Positions 53,179 through 61,302 of a stretch of DNA of 64,000 nucleotides are shown here, piece by piece. How positions within the stretch are numbered: the first letter of the stretch is position 1; every line of letters begins with the position of its first letter. A program made the translations under genes and the position numbers. The notes beneath the pieces were generated by a model. It made no database searches. It had not been told where the DNA came from and saw only the letters and a program-made list of their open reading frames with translations. Origin of the DNA: Endoryza foliicola (lineage in GTDB: Bacteria > Bacteroidota > Bacteroidia > Chitinophagales > Chitinophagaceae); NCBI GenBank assembly GCA_965226965.1, contig OZ245715.1, positions 4,030,001 to 4,094,000 on the forward strand, in the 5' to 3' direction.

Positions 53179-54561
53179 CTATTTAATTGATTTTTTAATT
53201 GCCTCAGCGTTGGCATGAACTTTCTCCAAAGCGTTGTAGATATCATTCATATCTTCTTTCTCTGTTAACAAAGTGGAATGGAATATCCATAATGCTTCTT
53301 CGTTGCATAGCTTATCATTAACAGGACATTCGTTTCGCTTGTTATACACATTTATATCCAGTTCTTTAGCTGTATACATTTTACGATAGTTCTTCGACTG
53401 GAAAGCATTCGCCAGATAAGGCATTTTGTTAAGTGGGGCATAGCCTTCCATTACCGGAATTCCTTCAGCTTTCATAGCTTTCACAAAATCGGGGCGCGAC
53501 AACCCTTTAAACTCGTTTTTATTATATCGAAACGCAAACAAGTGAAAAGCGGCTTTAGTAACATTCTCGTACAGTCGATAGGGTGTAATTCCGGGTATAC
53601 TCATAATTTTAGAGCGGAGATAAGTGGCATTTTCATGACGCTTATCCGTTTGAGCTTGCAAGCGCTTTAATTGAACTAACCCAATAGCCGCTTGGTACTC
53701 CGTCCAGCGAAGTTTGTTTCCTGGGATCAGCGTACCTGCGCTTACATTTCCCACCATGGCTCCATAAGGATTTCCATAGTTGTGGTAAGAATAACAACGA
53801 TCCATCAAAGCGTCATTATTACTTGTAATGGCTCCGCCCTCACCAATGGCTAAATTTTTGGAATTTTGAAAACTAAAGCACCCTGCATCTCCAAAACTTC
53901 CAACCCTTTGATGATTGATTTCTGCCAAATGCGCTTGACAAGCGTCTTCTATCACCAATAATTGATGCTTCTTGGCAATTTTCATGATACTTGCCATATC
54001 TGCAGGCATTCCTAAAATATGCACCGGAACGATGGCTTTTGTTTTAGAAGTGATTTTCGCCTCAATCTTTTTCGGATCAATCTGAAAAGTTTCGGGATCC
54101 ACATCTACAAAAATGGGGATTGCACCGGTGGCTAATACAGCTGCCGCTGTCGCAATAAAAGTGTAAACAGGAATAATCACCTCATCACCGGCACCAATAT
54201 TTGACTGCATTAAAGAAACAATAAGCGCATTGGTACCATTTACTACACTTAAACTTCTTTTAGTACCAATTTCCTTCGCCCATTTCTCTTCAAACTCCTT
54301 CACTAAAGCAGCTCTCGACCAAACTCCGCTGCGAAGATTGTCGACAACTAATTTCTCATCGGTTTCAACATTCCATATGGGCCATTCAGGCCAAGGCTTA
54401 CTTCGAATTGGTGCACCTCCCAAGATTGCCGGTTTAAAAGCATCATCACTCCCAATATTCATCGAAAAGGTATTAGAGGGACTCAATAATATTCCGGCGG
54501 TAGTAAGCCCGGTCAGTTTGATAAAATGTCTTCTTGCATTGAAAGCTTGTTCCTGATCCAT
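53179..54561 (-). CDS. Tat-exported DegT/DnrJ/EryC1/StrS-family PLP aminotransferase
   Basis: 460 residues. N-terminal twin-arginine signal (ARRHFIKLTGLTTAGILL, about 9-26), atypical for this family. The core is complete: GTNALIVSLMQSNIGAGDEVIIP, EDACQAH (Asp207 holds the pyridine N of PLP), the Schiff-base lysine Lys235 in FSFQNSKNLAIGEGGA, and RWTEYQAAIGLVQLKRL. These enzymes transfer an amino group to or from a keto sugar. As the N-terminal segment would be exported with the folded, cofactor-bound enzyme, the reaction would occur in the periplasm. Gaps of 14 and 30 nt to neighbours. Sure of the family, less so of the direction and substrate. Confidence 0.88.
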   Translation of the reverse strand: MDQEQAFNARRHFIKLTGLTTAGILLSPSNTFSMNIGSDDAFKPAILGGAPIRSKPWPEWPIWNVETDEKLVVDNLRSGVWSRAALVKEFEEKWAKEIGTKRSLSVVNGTNALIVSLMQSNIGAGDEVIIPVYTFIATAAAVLATGAIPIFVDVDPETFQIDPKKIEAKITSKTKAIVPVHILGMPADMASIMKIAKKHQLLVIEDACQAHLAEINHQRVGSFGDAGCFSFQNSKNLAIGEGGAITSNNDALMDRCYSYHNYGNPYGAMVGNVSAGTLIPGNKLRWTEYQAAIGLVQLKRLQAQTDKRHENATYLRSKIMSIPGITPYRLYENVTKAAFHLFAFRYNKNEFKGLSRPDFVKAMKAEGIPVMEGYAPLNKMPYLANAFQSKNYRKMYTAKELDINVYNKRNECPVNDKLCNEEALWIFHSTLLTEKEDMNDIYNALEKVHANAEAIKKSIK

Positions 54562-54591
54562 AGTCGTTGTTTTCGGATGAGAGATATATTC

Positions 54592-55659
54592 TTACCAATT
54601 TCTTTTGATCGTTTTTTTTGCTTTGTCTAACACGGTACGCGGCGAAACAGCTATTCCTCCCTTTCTTCTACTTTCATGGGCGGCCTCCATGAACGCGTAA
54701 ATCTCAATCGTTTCCTCCGCTGTTACAGGAGCAATACCGGTTTGGAAAAACTGAATTATTTTTTTAAGCAAAGCTTCATATCCTGAATAAGGACCAATTT
54801 TTTGTATACCCTTTTCGCCAAATGCAATTGCACCATATTCGTTGGCTCCGTTTCTTGTTCCTCTAAAGGAACCGATTCTTCCATCGTTCCAAACACCAAC
54901 CACTAAATCGGTATTTTCGGTATAGGTTCTGGAAACAGAAGCGCATCCTTTGCCTAAAAGGGAAAACATCATTTCAATACCATGAATGCCATACCAAAAA
55001 AAATCGGGATGACTGGGCTCAAGAGTGCTTGGGCTAAAAGTGTCTGCTCCTAATACTTTACCCACACGTTCGCCGGAAGCTGTTTCCTGAACAAATTCAT
55101 TGTAGCGCAATGAGGACGAAGAAAAAACAGGTACTTTATAATGCTGGGCCGCCTCGTAAACAGACAGTACATCGGATAGAGAAGCCGCCACCGGCTTATC
55201 GATGAACACTTTTTTACCCGATTTGAATACTTTCAATGCCTGTTCCAAATGGGGTTTCCCATCATTTGTTTCAAGCATTACTACATCCACTTTAGAAAGG
55301 AGCTCGTCTATGGAACCCACTATTTCTACTCCGTATTTTTTTACTTCTTCAATATAGGATGGAATGCGTTCGTAACTACTTTTGATGGTTTTACTTCCTT
55401 GCGGGAAAGCTGCTACAATTCTGTAACCGCCATATGCTGGGTCGGGTTGAGCAGCATTTAACTCTTCCACAAATGCTGTGCTGTGAGAAGTATCCAATCC
55501 AATGATACCCACTCGGCCTCCGGCGGGAATTCCCTCCAACATATGCTGGGCAGCAGGCTTCTTCTCTACCATTCCATTTGCATGTTGCAAAATGCCCAAT
55601 GCCGAAGTACCTGCTACAGCAGTTTTGAAAAAACCTCTTCTATTATAAAAGCTACTCAT
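54592..55659 (-). CDS. Tat-exported Gfo/Idh/MocA-family oxidoreductase
   Basis: 355 residues, short for the family. Twin-arginine signal NRRGFFKTAVAGTSALG (6-22). Rossmann start GRVGIIGLDTSHSTAFVEEL; the LDTSHS block marks a distinct subfamily, and the lysine motif is DKP (VFIDKPVAAS) rather than EKP. Expected reaction: NAD(P)-dependent oxidation or reduction of a sugar hydroxyl, with the cofactor bound before export. Gap of 17 nt to the GH109-like gene and 30 nt to the aminotransferase, an arrangement that would suit ketone formation followed by transamination. Confidence 0.85.
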   Translation of the reverse strand: MSSFYNRRGFFKTAVAGTSALGILQHANGMVEKKPAAQHMLEGIPAGGRVGIIGLDTSHSTAFVEELNAAQPDPAYGGYRIVAAFPQGSKTIKSSYERIPSYIEEVKKYGVEIVGSIDELLSKVDVVMLETNDGKPHLEQALKVFKSGKKVFIDKPVAASLSDVLSVYEAAQHYKVPVFSSSSLRYNEFVQETASGERVGKVLGADTFSPSTLEPSHPDFFWYGIHGIEMMFSLLGKGCASVSRTYTENTDLVVGVWNDGRIGSFRGTRNGANEYGAIAFGEKGIQKIGPYSGYEALLKKIIQFFQTGIAPVTAEETIEIYAFMEAAHESRRKGGIAVSPRTVLDKAKKTIKRNW

Positions 55660-55676
55660 GCCATTTATTTTTTTGA

Positions 55677-57095
55677 TTACACAAGCACCCCTGTAGTGCC
55701 TCCTTTTGAAAGTGAGATATCAACCGGAGAATTGCTTTTCCAATGTCCCCTGGTAAAATCGGGGACTTTAATAGAGGTAGATTGATTGGCAACCGACCAA
55801 ACAGACAATGGTGAAATTGAAGACCAAAGTGCAGCATCGTATACATCTTGATCAAGCGGCAATCCATTTCGCAAACAATCTATGGTTCTCCAATCCATAA
55901 AGAAATCCATTCCGCCATGCCCTCCTACTTGTTTCGCTACCTCACCTATTTTCTTCACAATTGCAGGCTTGTATTTTTCTTCCAATTCTTTGACTTCGTT
56001 TTCGGTCATCCATTCATGTGACGTTGCATAACGACCAGGCTCGGGATACTTCAATGCCACAGCCTTTGTACCACTTACCAATTGAATACGCGTGTAAGGA
56101 CGTGGCGAAGAAACATCAAATTGAACCATTAAGGTCTTTCCCTTTTTGGTTTTAATTGTACTGGTATTCATGTTTCCATTGTAGGATTTCCCTTCAAATG
56201 GCTTATAAAACGAGTCCTTTGAAGCCAAGCTCTTTGCCATTGGACCTAACACAAAATCATTGGAGGATACAGAAACCAGAAAATCCATGGCATCGCCTCT
56301 ATTGATATTCATCACTTGGCATAAAGGGCCGAGTCCGTGCGTTGGATACAAATTGCCTTTTCGTTGAAAGGCTTCTTTCAGCTCCCACATTTGATAAAAA
56401 TGCTCTTTTGAGAACATGTATTCTGTTAGATTGTGTATATAAGAGCCCTCGCAATGAATGATATCACCAAAAAAACCTTGACGTGCCATGTTCAAAGTGG
56501 TCATTTCAAAAAAATCATAACAACAGTTCTCCACCATCATGCAGTGCTTTTGCGTACGCTCTGAAGTGAGCACTAAACTCCACAACTCCTCCAGCGATTT
56601 ACCCGCAGGTACTTCTACACATACGTGTTTATTGTGTTCCATTGAAAAAACGGCGATAGGCGTATGCAGGGCCCATGGTGTTAATATATAGATCAAGTCT
56701 AGATCTTTACGTTCGCATAATTTCTTCCAGGCTTCCGGATCTGTATGGTACAGATCGGGTTTGTGACCCAATGGAGTAACCAGGTCTTTGGCTAGTTTTA
56801 ATCGTTCTGGACGAAGGTCACAGAGTGCTTTAATTTCGACCCCTTCAATTTTACTCATTCTCGCTACGGCATCAAATCCTCGGTTGCCCACGCCTACAAC
56901 ACCTAACCGTACTTTTTCCAATTTTGGAGCTGCGTAGCCACTCATGTTAAAAATTGGAGCAGGATTTCTTTGCGCTTGTTCTTTTATTTGATCCAATGCA
57001 TCCTCATCGCTGGCAAATGCAGCGAACATTCCGGCAGTTAATCCCATTCCAGTGAGTCCGGATTTTTTTAAAAACGATCTTCTTGAATTACTCAT
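55677..57095 (-). CDS. Tat-exported GH109-type (NAD-dependent alpha-N-acetylgalactosaminidase-like) protein
   Basis: 472 residues. Twin-arginine signal NSRRSFLKKSGLTGMGLTAG (3-22). Rossmann motif GVVGVGNRG (about 65-73), then CVEVPAGKSLEELW, VENCCYDFFEM, and GNLYPTHGLGPLCQVMNINRGDAMDFLVSVSS, the fingerprint of GH109. The family uses a tightly bound NAD to oxidise C3 transiently and cleave the glycosidic bond by elimination; known substrates are alpha-GalNAc glycosides, with some members acting on other N-acetylhexosaminides. This ties the operon to an N-acetyl amino sugar. Gaps of 17 and 27 nt. Confidence 0.87.
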   Translation of the reverse strand: MSNSRRSFLKKSGLTGMGLTAGMFAAFASDEDALDQIKEQAQRNPAPIFNMSGYAAPKLEKVRLGVVGVGNRGFDAVARMSKIEGVEIKALCDLRPERLKLAKDLVTPLGHKPDLYHTDPEAWKKLCERKDLDLIYILTPWALHTPIAVFSMEHNKHVCVEVPAGKSLEELWSLVLTSERTQKHCMMVENCCYDFFEMTTLNMARQGFFGDIIHCEGSYIHNLTEYMFSKEHFYQMWELKEAFQRKGNLYPTHGLGPLCQVMNINRGDAMDFLVSVSSNDFVLGPMAKSLASKDSFYKPFEGKSYNGNMNTSTIKTKKGKTLMVQFDVSSPRPYTRIQLVSGTKAVALKYPEPGRYATSHEWMTENEVKELEEKYKPAIVKKIGEVAKQVGGHGGMDFFMDWRTIDCLRNGLPLDQDVYDAALWSSISPLSVWSVANQSTSIKVPDFTRGHWKSNSPVDISLSKGGTTGVLV

Positions 57096-57122
57096 ACATC
57101 TTTTATTAAGCGGTCACTCGAA

Positions 57123-58478
57123 CTAATATTTAAACGGTTTTCCACCAACCATCACTTCTTGTGTACGTTCATCGAAAGTTGCTTTTTGGCCTGTATGCAC
57201 TGAAGCATTCACCATTATATTAGCGATAGAATGATAATAGCCAACTTCTACCGGTGCATTGGTTTGCCTTCTACTTCTAATACATTCCATCCAATTTCTT
57301 ACATGCGCAGAAGTATATTCGTCGCCACCTGCCATTGCACTCACTTCTATTTTTGCAGAGCTGTCTACTAAATCTTCCTCAGGTAGTAAGAAAGGCTTCA
57401 TATCCATTTCTTTTGCAAAAGCGGCTGTAAGGCCACCTCTCGGCGATATTTTATTGGTGTTTAAATTCAATTCCCCCCCTTGAGAATAGTAAATTTCTGT
57501 GGTAATTTCATCTCCATTTCCCATACGTGAAGAGAACACTACTTGAAATCCACCTTTACCATCAGAAGGTCCGTAATCGAATACTGCGGTTGTAGTATCC
57601 CAATTTGTTCTTCCATCATTCCAATTATAAATTCCCCCATTTGCGATAACAGATCTTGGATGATTGAATCCACTGTACCAATGTACCGTATCAATTTGAT
57701 GACTCATCCATTGACCGGGCTGACCGGAAGAATAGGGCCAGAACAATCGATACTCTAAATATTTACGTGGGTCGAAATTTACATAAGGACGATTGAGCAA
57801 GAAACGTTTCCAGTCTAAATCTTCCTGCTTACACTTGGCAACTAAAGCAGGTCGTCGCCATCTGCCCGGCTGATTAACATTCCAATTCAATTCCACCATA
57901 TTGATGGCGCCAAATTTTCCCGATTTTATGTATCGTTCTGCAGCAATATAATTTTTACCGCTTCTTCGCTGCGAACCAATTTGAATTACTCGATCCGATG
58001 CTTTTACTGTTTTCAGTGCCAGCCGTGCGTCTTCCATGGTTTCTGCAAATGGTTTTTCACAATACACATCGCAGCCCGCATGAACGGCTTCAACTGTATG
58101 AAGAGCATGCTGAAAATCGGGGGTACTAATAAATACAGCATCTACCAATTTAGTAGAATACAACTCATCGTTATTTCGATAGCCTGTAATAGGTGTATTA
58201 AATTTTGACTTCAAGAACGCTACCCCTTCCTCGCGCCGCAACTTCCAAAGGTCCGATACTCCTACTATCTCAAAATTTAAGTCTTTACAATGCTGCATGA
58301 AGCTCGGTAAATGAGCATACCTAAACCGGTCTGAATAGCCTACTACGCCAACTCGAACGCGATCATTCGCTCCAAGGATGCGACGATAGCTTGAGGCGTT
58401 AAGCGACCATGCACCAGCCCAAGTTGCGGCGGCTGTCATTGCTGTATTTCTTACAAATTTTCTTCTTGAAGTAGTCAT
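57123..58478 (-). CDS. Tat-exported Gfo/Idh/MocA-family oxidoreductase
   Basis: 451 residues from the ATG at 58478; an upstream ATG at 58511 only adds residues before the Tat signal SRRKFVRNTAMTAAATWAG. Rossmann motif VRVGVVGYSDRFRYAHLPS with a degenerate glycine pattern, then CEKPFAETMEDA (the EKP lysine) and GSQRRSG. The C-terminal sheet domain contains QPGQWMSHQIDTVHWYSG with a likely catalytic His. Expected reaction: NAD(P)-dependent dehydrogenation of a sugar or glycoside in the periplasm. Adjacent upstream is the DUF1080 gene, a frequent partner of such oxidoreductases in keto-glycoside pathways. Confidence 0.87.
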   Translation of the reverse strand: MTTSRRKFVRNTAMTAAATWAGAWSLNASSYRRILGANDRVRVGVVGYSDRFRYAHLPSFMQHCKDLNFEIVGVSDLWKLRREEGVAFLKSKFNTPITGYRNNDELYSTKLVDAVFISTPDFQHALHTVEAVHAGCDVYCEKPFAETMEDARLALKTVKASDRVIQIGSQRRSGKNYIAAERYIKSGKFGAINMVELNWNVNQPGRWRRPALVAKCKQEDLDWKRFLLNRPYVNFDPRKYLEYRLFWPYSSGQPGQWMSHQIDTVHWYSGFNHPRSVIANGGIYNWNDGRTNWDTTTAVFDYGPSDGKGGFQVVFSSRMGNGDEITTEIYYSQGGELNLNTNKISPRGGLTAAFAKEMDMKPFLLPEEDLVDSSAKIEVSAMAGGDEYTSAHVRNWMECIRSRRQTNAPVEVGYYHSIANIMVNASVHTGQKATFDERTQEVMVGGKPFKY

Positions 58479-58526
58479 ATCATTGTGTTCAATCGTTAAG
58501 TACGCTTTCAATTTCAGCTTTATTCA

Positions 58527-59249
58527 CTACTTACCATGCCCGTTTATCAAATTCACCACAGGAATGTTTGAAGGAAATGATTGCTTCTTCAAATCCGTAG
58601 TGTACAATTGAATGTTCTTGAACCAAACCCTCAAACCGGCTTCTTCTTTTTTATGTACAGCGTGAACTTGCAAGCCAATAAAGCCTTGACGATCCAAACT
58701 ATCAATTACAATTGCAACCGGTACATTATTCACCCATGTTTTGGTCTCATTACCTATGCACTCAATTTTAATATGATTGTAAACTCCCACTTTGATTGCT
58801 TTTTTGGCGGCAGGATTCCGTTCCAAAGAATAAAGCCACTCCCTTCTATCTTCATCGTAAATGCCCCCTGTCCACGAACGCCCCGAAGGGTCGATCTCAC
58901 ATTGCCTCCCGTATACTTTATTCACATGAGCCACACCGCCGAAATGGCTGCGTGTTTGAATTCCTGAATTGCTCAAATTGCTTTCTATCTTAACCTCCAA
59001 TTCTAAAATAAAATCTGCATATTCCTTTTCCGTTACAAGAAATGAATTGGCCGTGTCAACAACAGATGTGCCCACAATTGCTCCATCTTCCACTTTAAAC
59101 TGAGCGCTGCCTACTATTTGCTTCCAGCCTTTCAAGGTCTTACCATCAAATAGTGCTTTTGGTTTGTTGCTGGCTGTATTCCACGATAGCATCACAGCAC
59201 TCAAAAAAATCAATGACACTATTCCGGAGGTAAGAAACAGTTTTTTCAT
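58527..59249 (-). CDS. DUF1080 (3-keto-disaccharide hydrolase-type) secreted protein
   Basis: 240 residues from the ATG at 59249; the frame is open 14 codons further but the signal MKKLFLTSGIVSLIFLSAVMLSW starts here. Concanavalin-like fold of the DUF1080 family: ALFDGKTLKGWKQ at the start, NSGIQTRSHFG, GRQCEIDPSGRSWTGGIYDEDRREWLY and GFIGLQVHAVHK. Members are known or proposed to act on 3-keto glycosides made by Gfo/Idh/MocA dehydrogenases. First gene of the 12-gene operon, 25 nt behind an expected transcription start, with the shared 24-bp motif further upstream. Confidence 0.88.
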   Translation of the reverse strand: MKKLFLTSGIVSLIFLSAVMLSWNTASNKPKALFDGKTLKGWKQIVGSAQFKVEDGAIVGTSVVDTANSFLVTEKEYADFILELEVKIESNLSNSGIQTRSHFGGVAHVNKVYGRQCEIDPSGRSWTGGIYDEDRREWLYSLERNPAAKKAIKVGVYNHIKIECIGNETKTWVNNVPVAIVIDSLDRQGFIGLQVHAVHKKEEAGLRVWFKNIQLYTTDLKKQSFPSNIPVVNLINGHGK

Positions 59250-59279
59250 ATAGCCGTACGTTATCTGGTTGGTATTGGT

Positions 59280-59287
59280 CAAATCTA
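59280..59287 (-). promoter_or_regulatory. -7 box TAGATTTG of the 12-gene operon
   Basis: Exact TAnnTTTG match on the minus strand, 30 nt before the DUF1080 ATG at 59249; predicted 5' leader about 25 nt. Confidence 0.55.
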
Positions 59288-59321
59288 CCAACCAATAAAA
59301 TGCAGTTTTTTCATAAATCCG

Positions 59322-59345
59322 CTGAATTTGTGTACTTTTTTAACA
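59322..59345 (-). promoter_or_regulatory. 24-bp shared motif, copy 2
   Basis: Read on the minus strand it begins TGTTAAAAAAGTACACAA and ends TTCAG. Centred about 60 nt upstream of the predicted transcription start of the operon, the same distance as copy 1. Confidence 0.5.
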
Positions 59346-59669
59346 TAATAGAAAAAGCCTTAAACCATAAAGGTTAAAAAAGGAAAGAAGCGCTACCTAT
59401 TCAATCAGATCGCTCGCAACAAAGTTGATACCTGTTCTACTTCCATTATCATTAAAGTTTCTCGCATGAAATTCAATGATGGCAACAGTTTCCTGGCGTT
59501 AGTAGCTGTTTCATTCACTCAGTACTTTACTTATGAAAAAGAGGTTTTCTAACTTGTGTTCAAATCATAGAAACAAATGCATTCTACTGAACAAACCATA
59601 AGCTAGAGCAAGTATAAAAAGAATATAAAAGTGGAGAATTTAGTCACATTTCGTTTATCAATATCACAA

Positions 59670-59677
59670 TAGATTTG
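59670..59677 (+). promoter_or_regulatory. -7 box TAGATTTG of the SGNH-hydrolase gene
   Basis: Exact consensus match, 63 nt before the ATG at 59741; predicted leader about 55-60 nt. No -33 box identified. Confidence 0.45.
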
Positions 59678-59740
59678 TGTATTGACTTCAATTCAAGTAA
59701 ATTATTGCTGCACCACCCATTCAACCACCAATTCAATAAA

Positions 59741-60847
59741 ATGAAACGAGCAAAGTTTGCCATTTTACTACTGCTTTTTTTACCTCAAATGAACACCTGG
59801 GCCCAGTCTTCCGACAGCCTCCAATGGTGGAATCCGGCTAGAACTCCTGCTTATACACCCGAGGGGCAGGCCTGGCCTAATGAAAGTAAAAACTTCTATG
59901 CTCGATTGCCGGAGCGCATGCAATCGATTACTAATTCGGATGTATACTTTTTAGGGCAACAAAATGCCGGAATCATTCTAAATTTCAGCACCAATGCTCC
60001 TTCAATTAAAATACAGTACACCGTAAAAGATCAATTACAATTTCCTCATATGCCTGCGATGGGTGTGAGCGGAATAGATCTATATGAAATTGCCTTAAAC
60101 GGAGCATGGACAAGGGTTGTAGCGAAATACAGCTTTGCTGATACGATTCAATTTAATTTTACCAATCTAAATGAAGGCAAGGCAATAAAAAAGTACAAGC
60201 TTTATTTGCCACTTTACAATAGCATCCAATGGTTGCAAATTGGAATTCCTAAGTCATATTCGTTGTTACCACATATGAATACAGCAAGCAATCCAATTGT
60301 TGTATTTGGTACATCCATTGCACAAGGAGCCTGTGCCAGCAGAGCAGGCATGGCATGGACTGCCATACTCGGCAGAAAATTGGGCAAAGAAATCATTAAT
60401 CTTGGCTTTTCAGGAAATGGCAAACTTGAACCGGAGATCATTGAATTGATGGCGGAAAAAGACGCTGCGCTCTACATTTTAGACTGCATGCCAAATTTAG
60501 CGGCAGTCAAAAACGAAGAACTTAAAGCTAAAATCTTCAAAGCAGTAAAGCTTCTGAAGCTCAAGAAACCCCATACTCCGATTCTTTTGGTAGATCATTT
60601 AGGATTTGGAGACGAAACTTCAAATGCCGCAAACCATATCACTCAAAAACGGATCAATTCAGTATTGCATCAAACGTTTAAAATGCTACAACAACAAGGA
60701 ATTACCCACCTCTATTTACTCACAAAAAAAGGCCTCAATTTAACCGAAGATTCCATTGTTGATCAAATTCATCCAAATGATTTGGGTATGATGCATTATG
60801 CAATAGCGTATCAAAAAATCATAACCGCCATACTTCATAAAAAATAG
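59741..60847 (+). CDS. Secreted GxDLY/SGNH-family hydrolase (GDSL-like lipase/acylhydrolase)
   Basis: 368 residues from the ATG at 59741; an upstream TTG/ATG extension lies within the promoter and is rejected. Signal peptide MKRAKFAILLLLFLPQMNTWAQ. N-terminal beta domain of the GxDLY type (about 25-180; motif VSGIDLYEI), then the SGNH domain (about 190-368) with the nucleophile block VFGTSIAQGACASR and the D-x2-H pair in DQIHPNDLG. Expected reaction: removal of an O-acyl (for example acetyl) group from a sugar. It diverges from the oxidoreductase operon and probably belongs to the same pathway. Confidence 0.85.
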   Translation: MKRAKFAILLLLFLPQMNTWAQSSDSLQWWNPARTPAYTPEGQAWPNESKNFYARLPERMQSITNSDVYFLGQQNAGIILNFSTNAPSIKIQYTVKDQLQFPHMPAMGVSGIDLYEIALNGAWTRVVAKYSFADTIQFNFTNLNEGKAIKKYKLYLPLYNSIQWLQIGIPKSYSLLPHMNTASNPIVVFGTSIAQGACASRAGMAWTAILGRKLGKEIINLGFSGNGKLEPEIIELMAEKDAALYILDCMPNLAAVKNEELKAKIFKAVKLLKLKKPHTPILLVDHLGFGDETSNAANHITQKRINSVLHQTFKMLQQQGITHLYLLTKKGLNLTEDSIVDQIHPNDLGMMHYAIAYQKIITAILHKK

Positions 60848-61167
60848 CCGTTTGTACTTTATCTACGAAAAGATCGATTTGAAGATATGCTGCCTCCATT
60901 GTTCATTATAGAAGTCAACACTGTATTTACTCCAATATTCCAACATATTTAAAATGGAATAAAGGTGAAGATTGCCTATCTTATGGAGAAAGAATACTCA
61001 ATGTTCGTTCAAACATTCTTATTTAAAAACAAGAACAATCGTTCGCCTTAAAATTCATAAAAGCTTAACGGGAGCGGGTTCTATGATGAAGCGACTTTTG
61101 AATAAATTATCTAATCATCGATATTTCTCCCGCTATTCACTACAGTAAAATCGGCGAAAAAATCACA

Positions 61168-61191
61168 TGTTAAAAAAGTATACACTTTCAG
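61168..61191 (+). promoter_or_regulatory. 24-bp shared motif, copy 3
   Basis: Begins TGTTAAAAAAGTATACAC and ends TTTCAG. Identical to copy 2 at 20 of 24 positions. It lies about 100 nt upstream of the predicted transcription start, further than copies 1 and 2. Confidence 0.5.
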
Positions 61192-61266
61192 AGGATTATT
61201 ACACTATTCCATTTAGGTCATTCAATATTTTTATCTAGTGAAAATATCATAGACACTGTTCGATGG

Positions 61267-61274
61267 TATTTTTG
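61267..61274 (+). promoter_or_regulatory. -7 box TATTTTTG of the NodB-like/creatininase/RidA unit
   Basis: Exact TAnnTTTG match, 28 nt before the ATG at 61303. Confidence 0.45.
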
Positions 61275-61302
61275 AAGCTAGTATTAAAACAACTATAAAT
61301 CG

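Larger units (their letters stand above)
59250..59740. other. Divergent intergenic region holding promoters for the 12-gene operon and the SGNH gene
   Basis: 491 nt, no gene. It contains the minus-strand -7 box (59287-59280), the 24-bp motif (59345-59322) and the plus-strand -7 box (59670-59677). A palindrome-poor middle part (59380-59640) has no feature I recognise. Confidence 0.55.
60848..61302. other. Intergenic region with shared motif and promoter of the second unit
   Basis: 455 nt. No gene seen. Holds the 24-bp motif (61168-61191) and a -7 box (61267-61274). No terminator was found after the SGNH gene. The left two thirds contain nothing I can identify. Confidence 0.5.

Noticed and set aside
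61070..61135. CGGGAG / CTCCCG inverted repeat as a terminator
   Set aside because: The loop is over 50 nt and no T-run follows.
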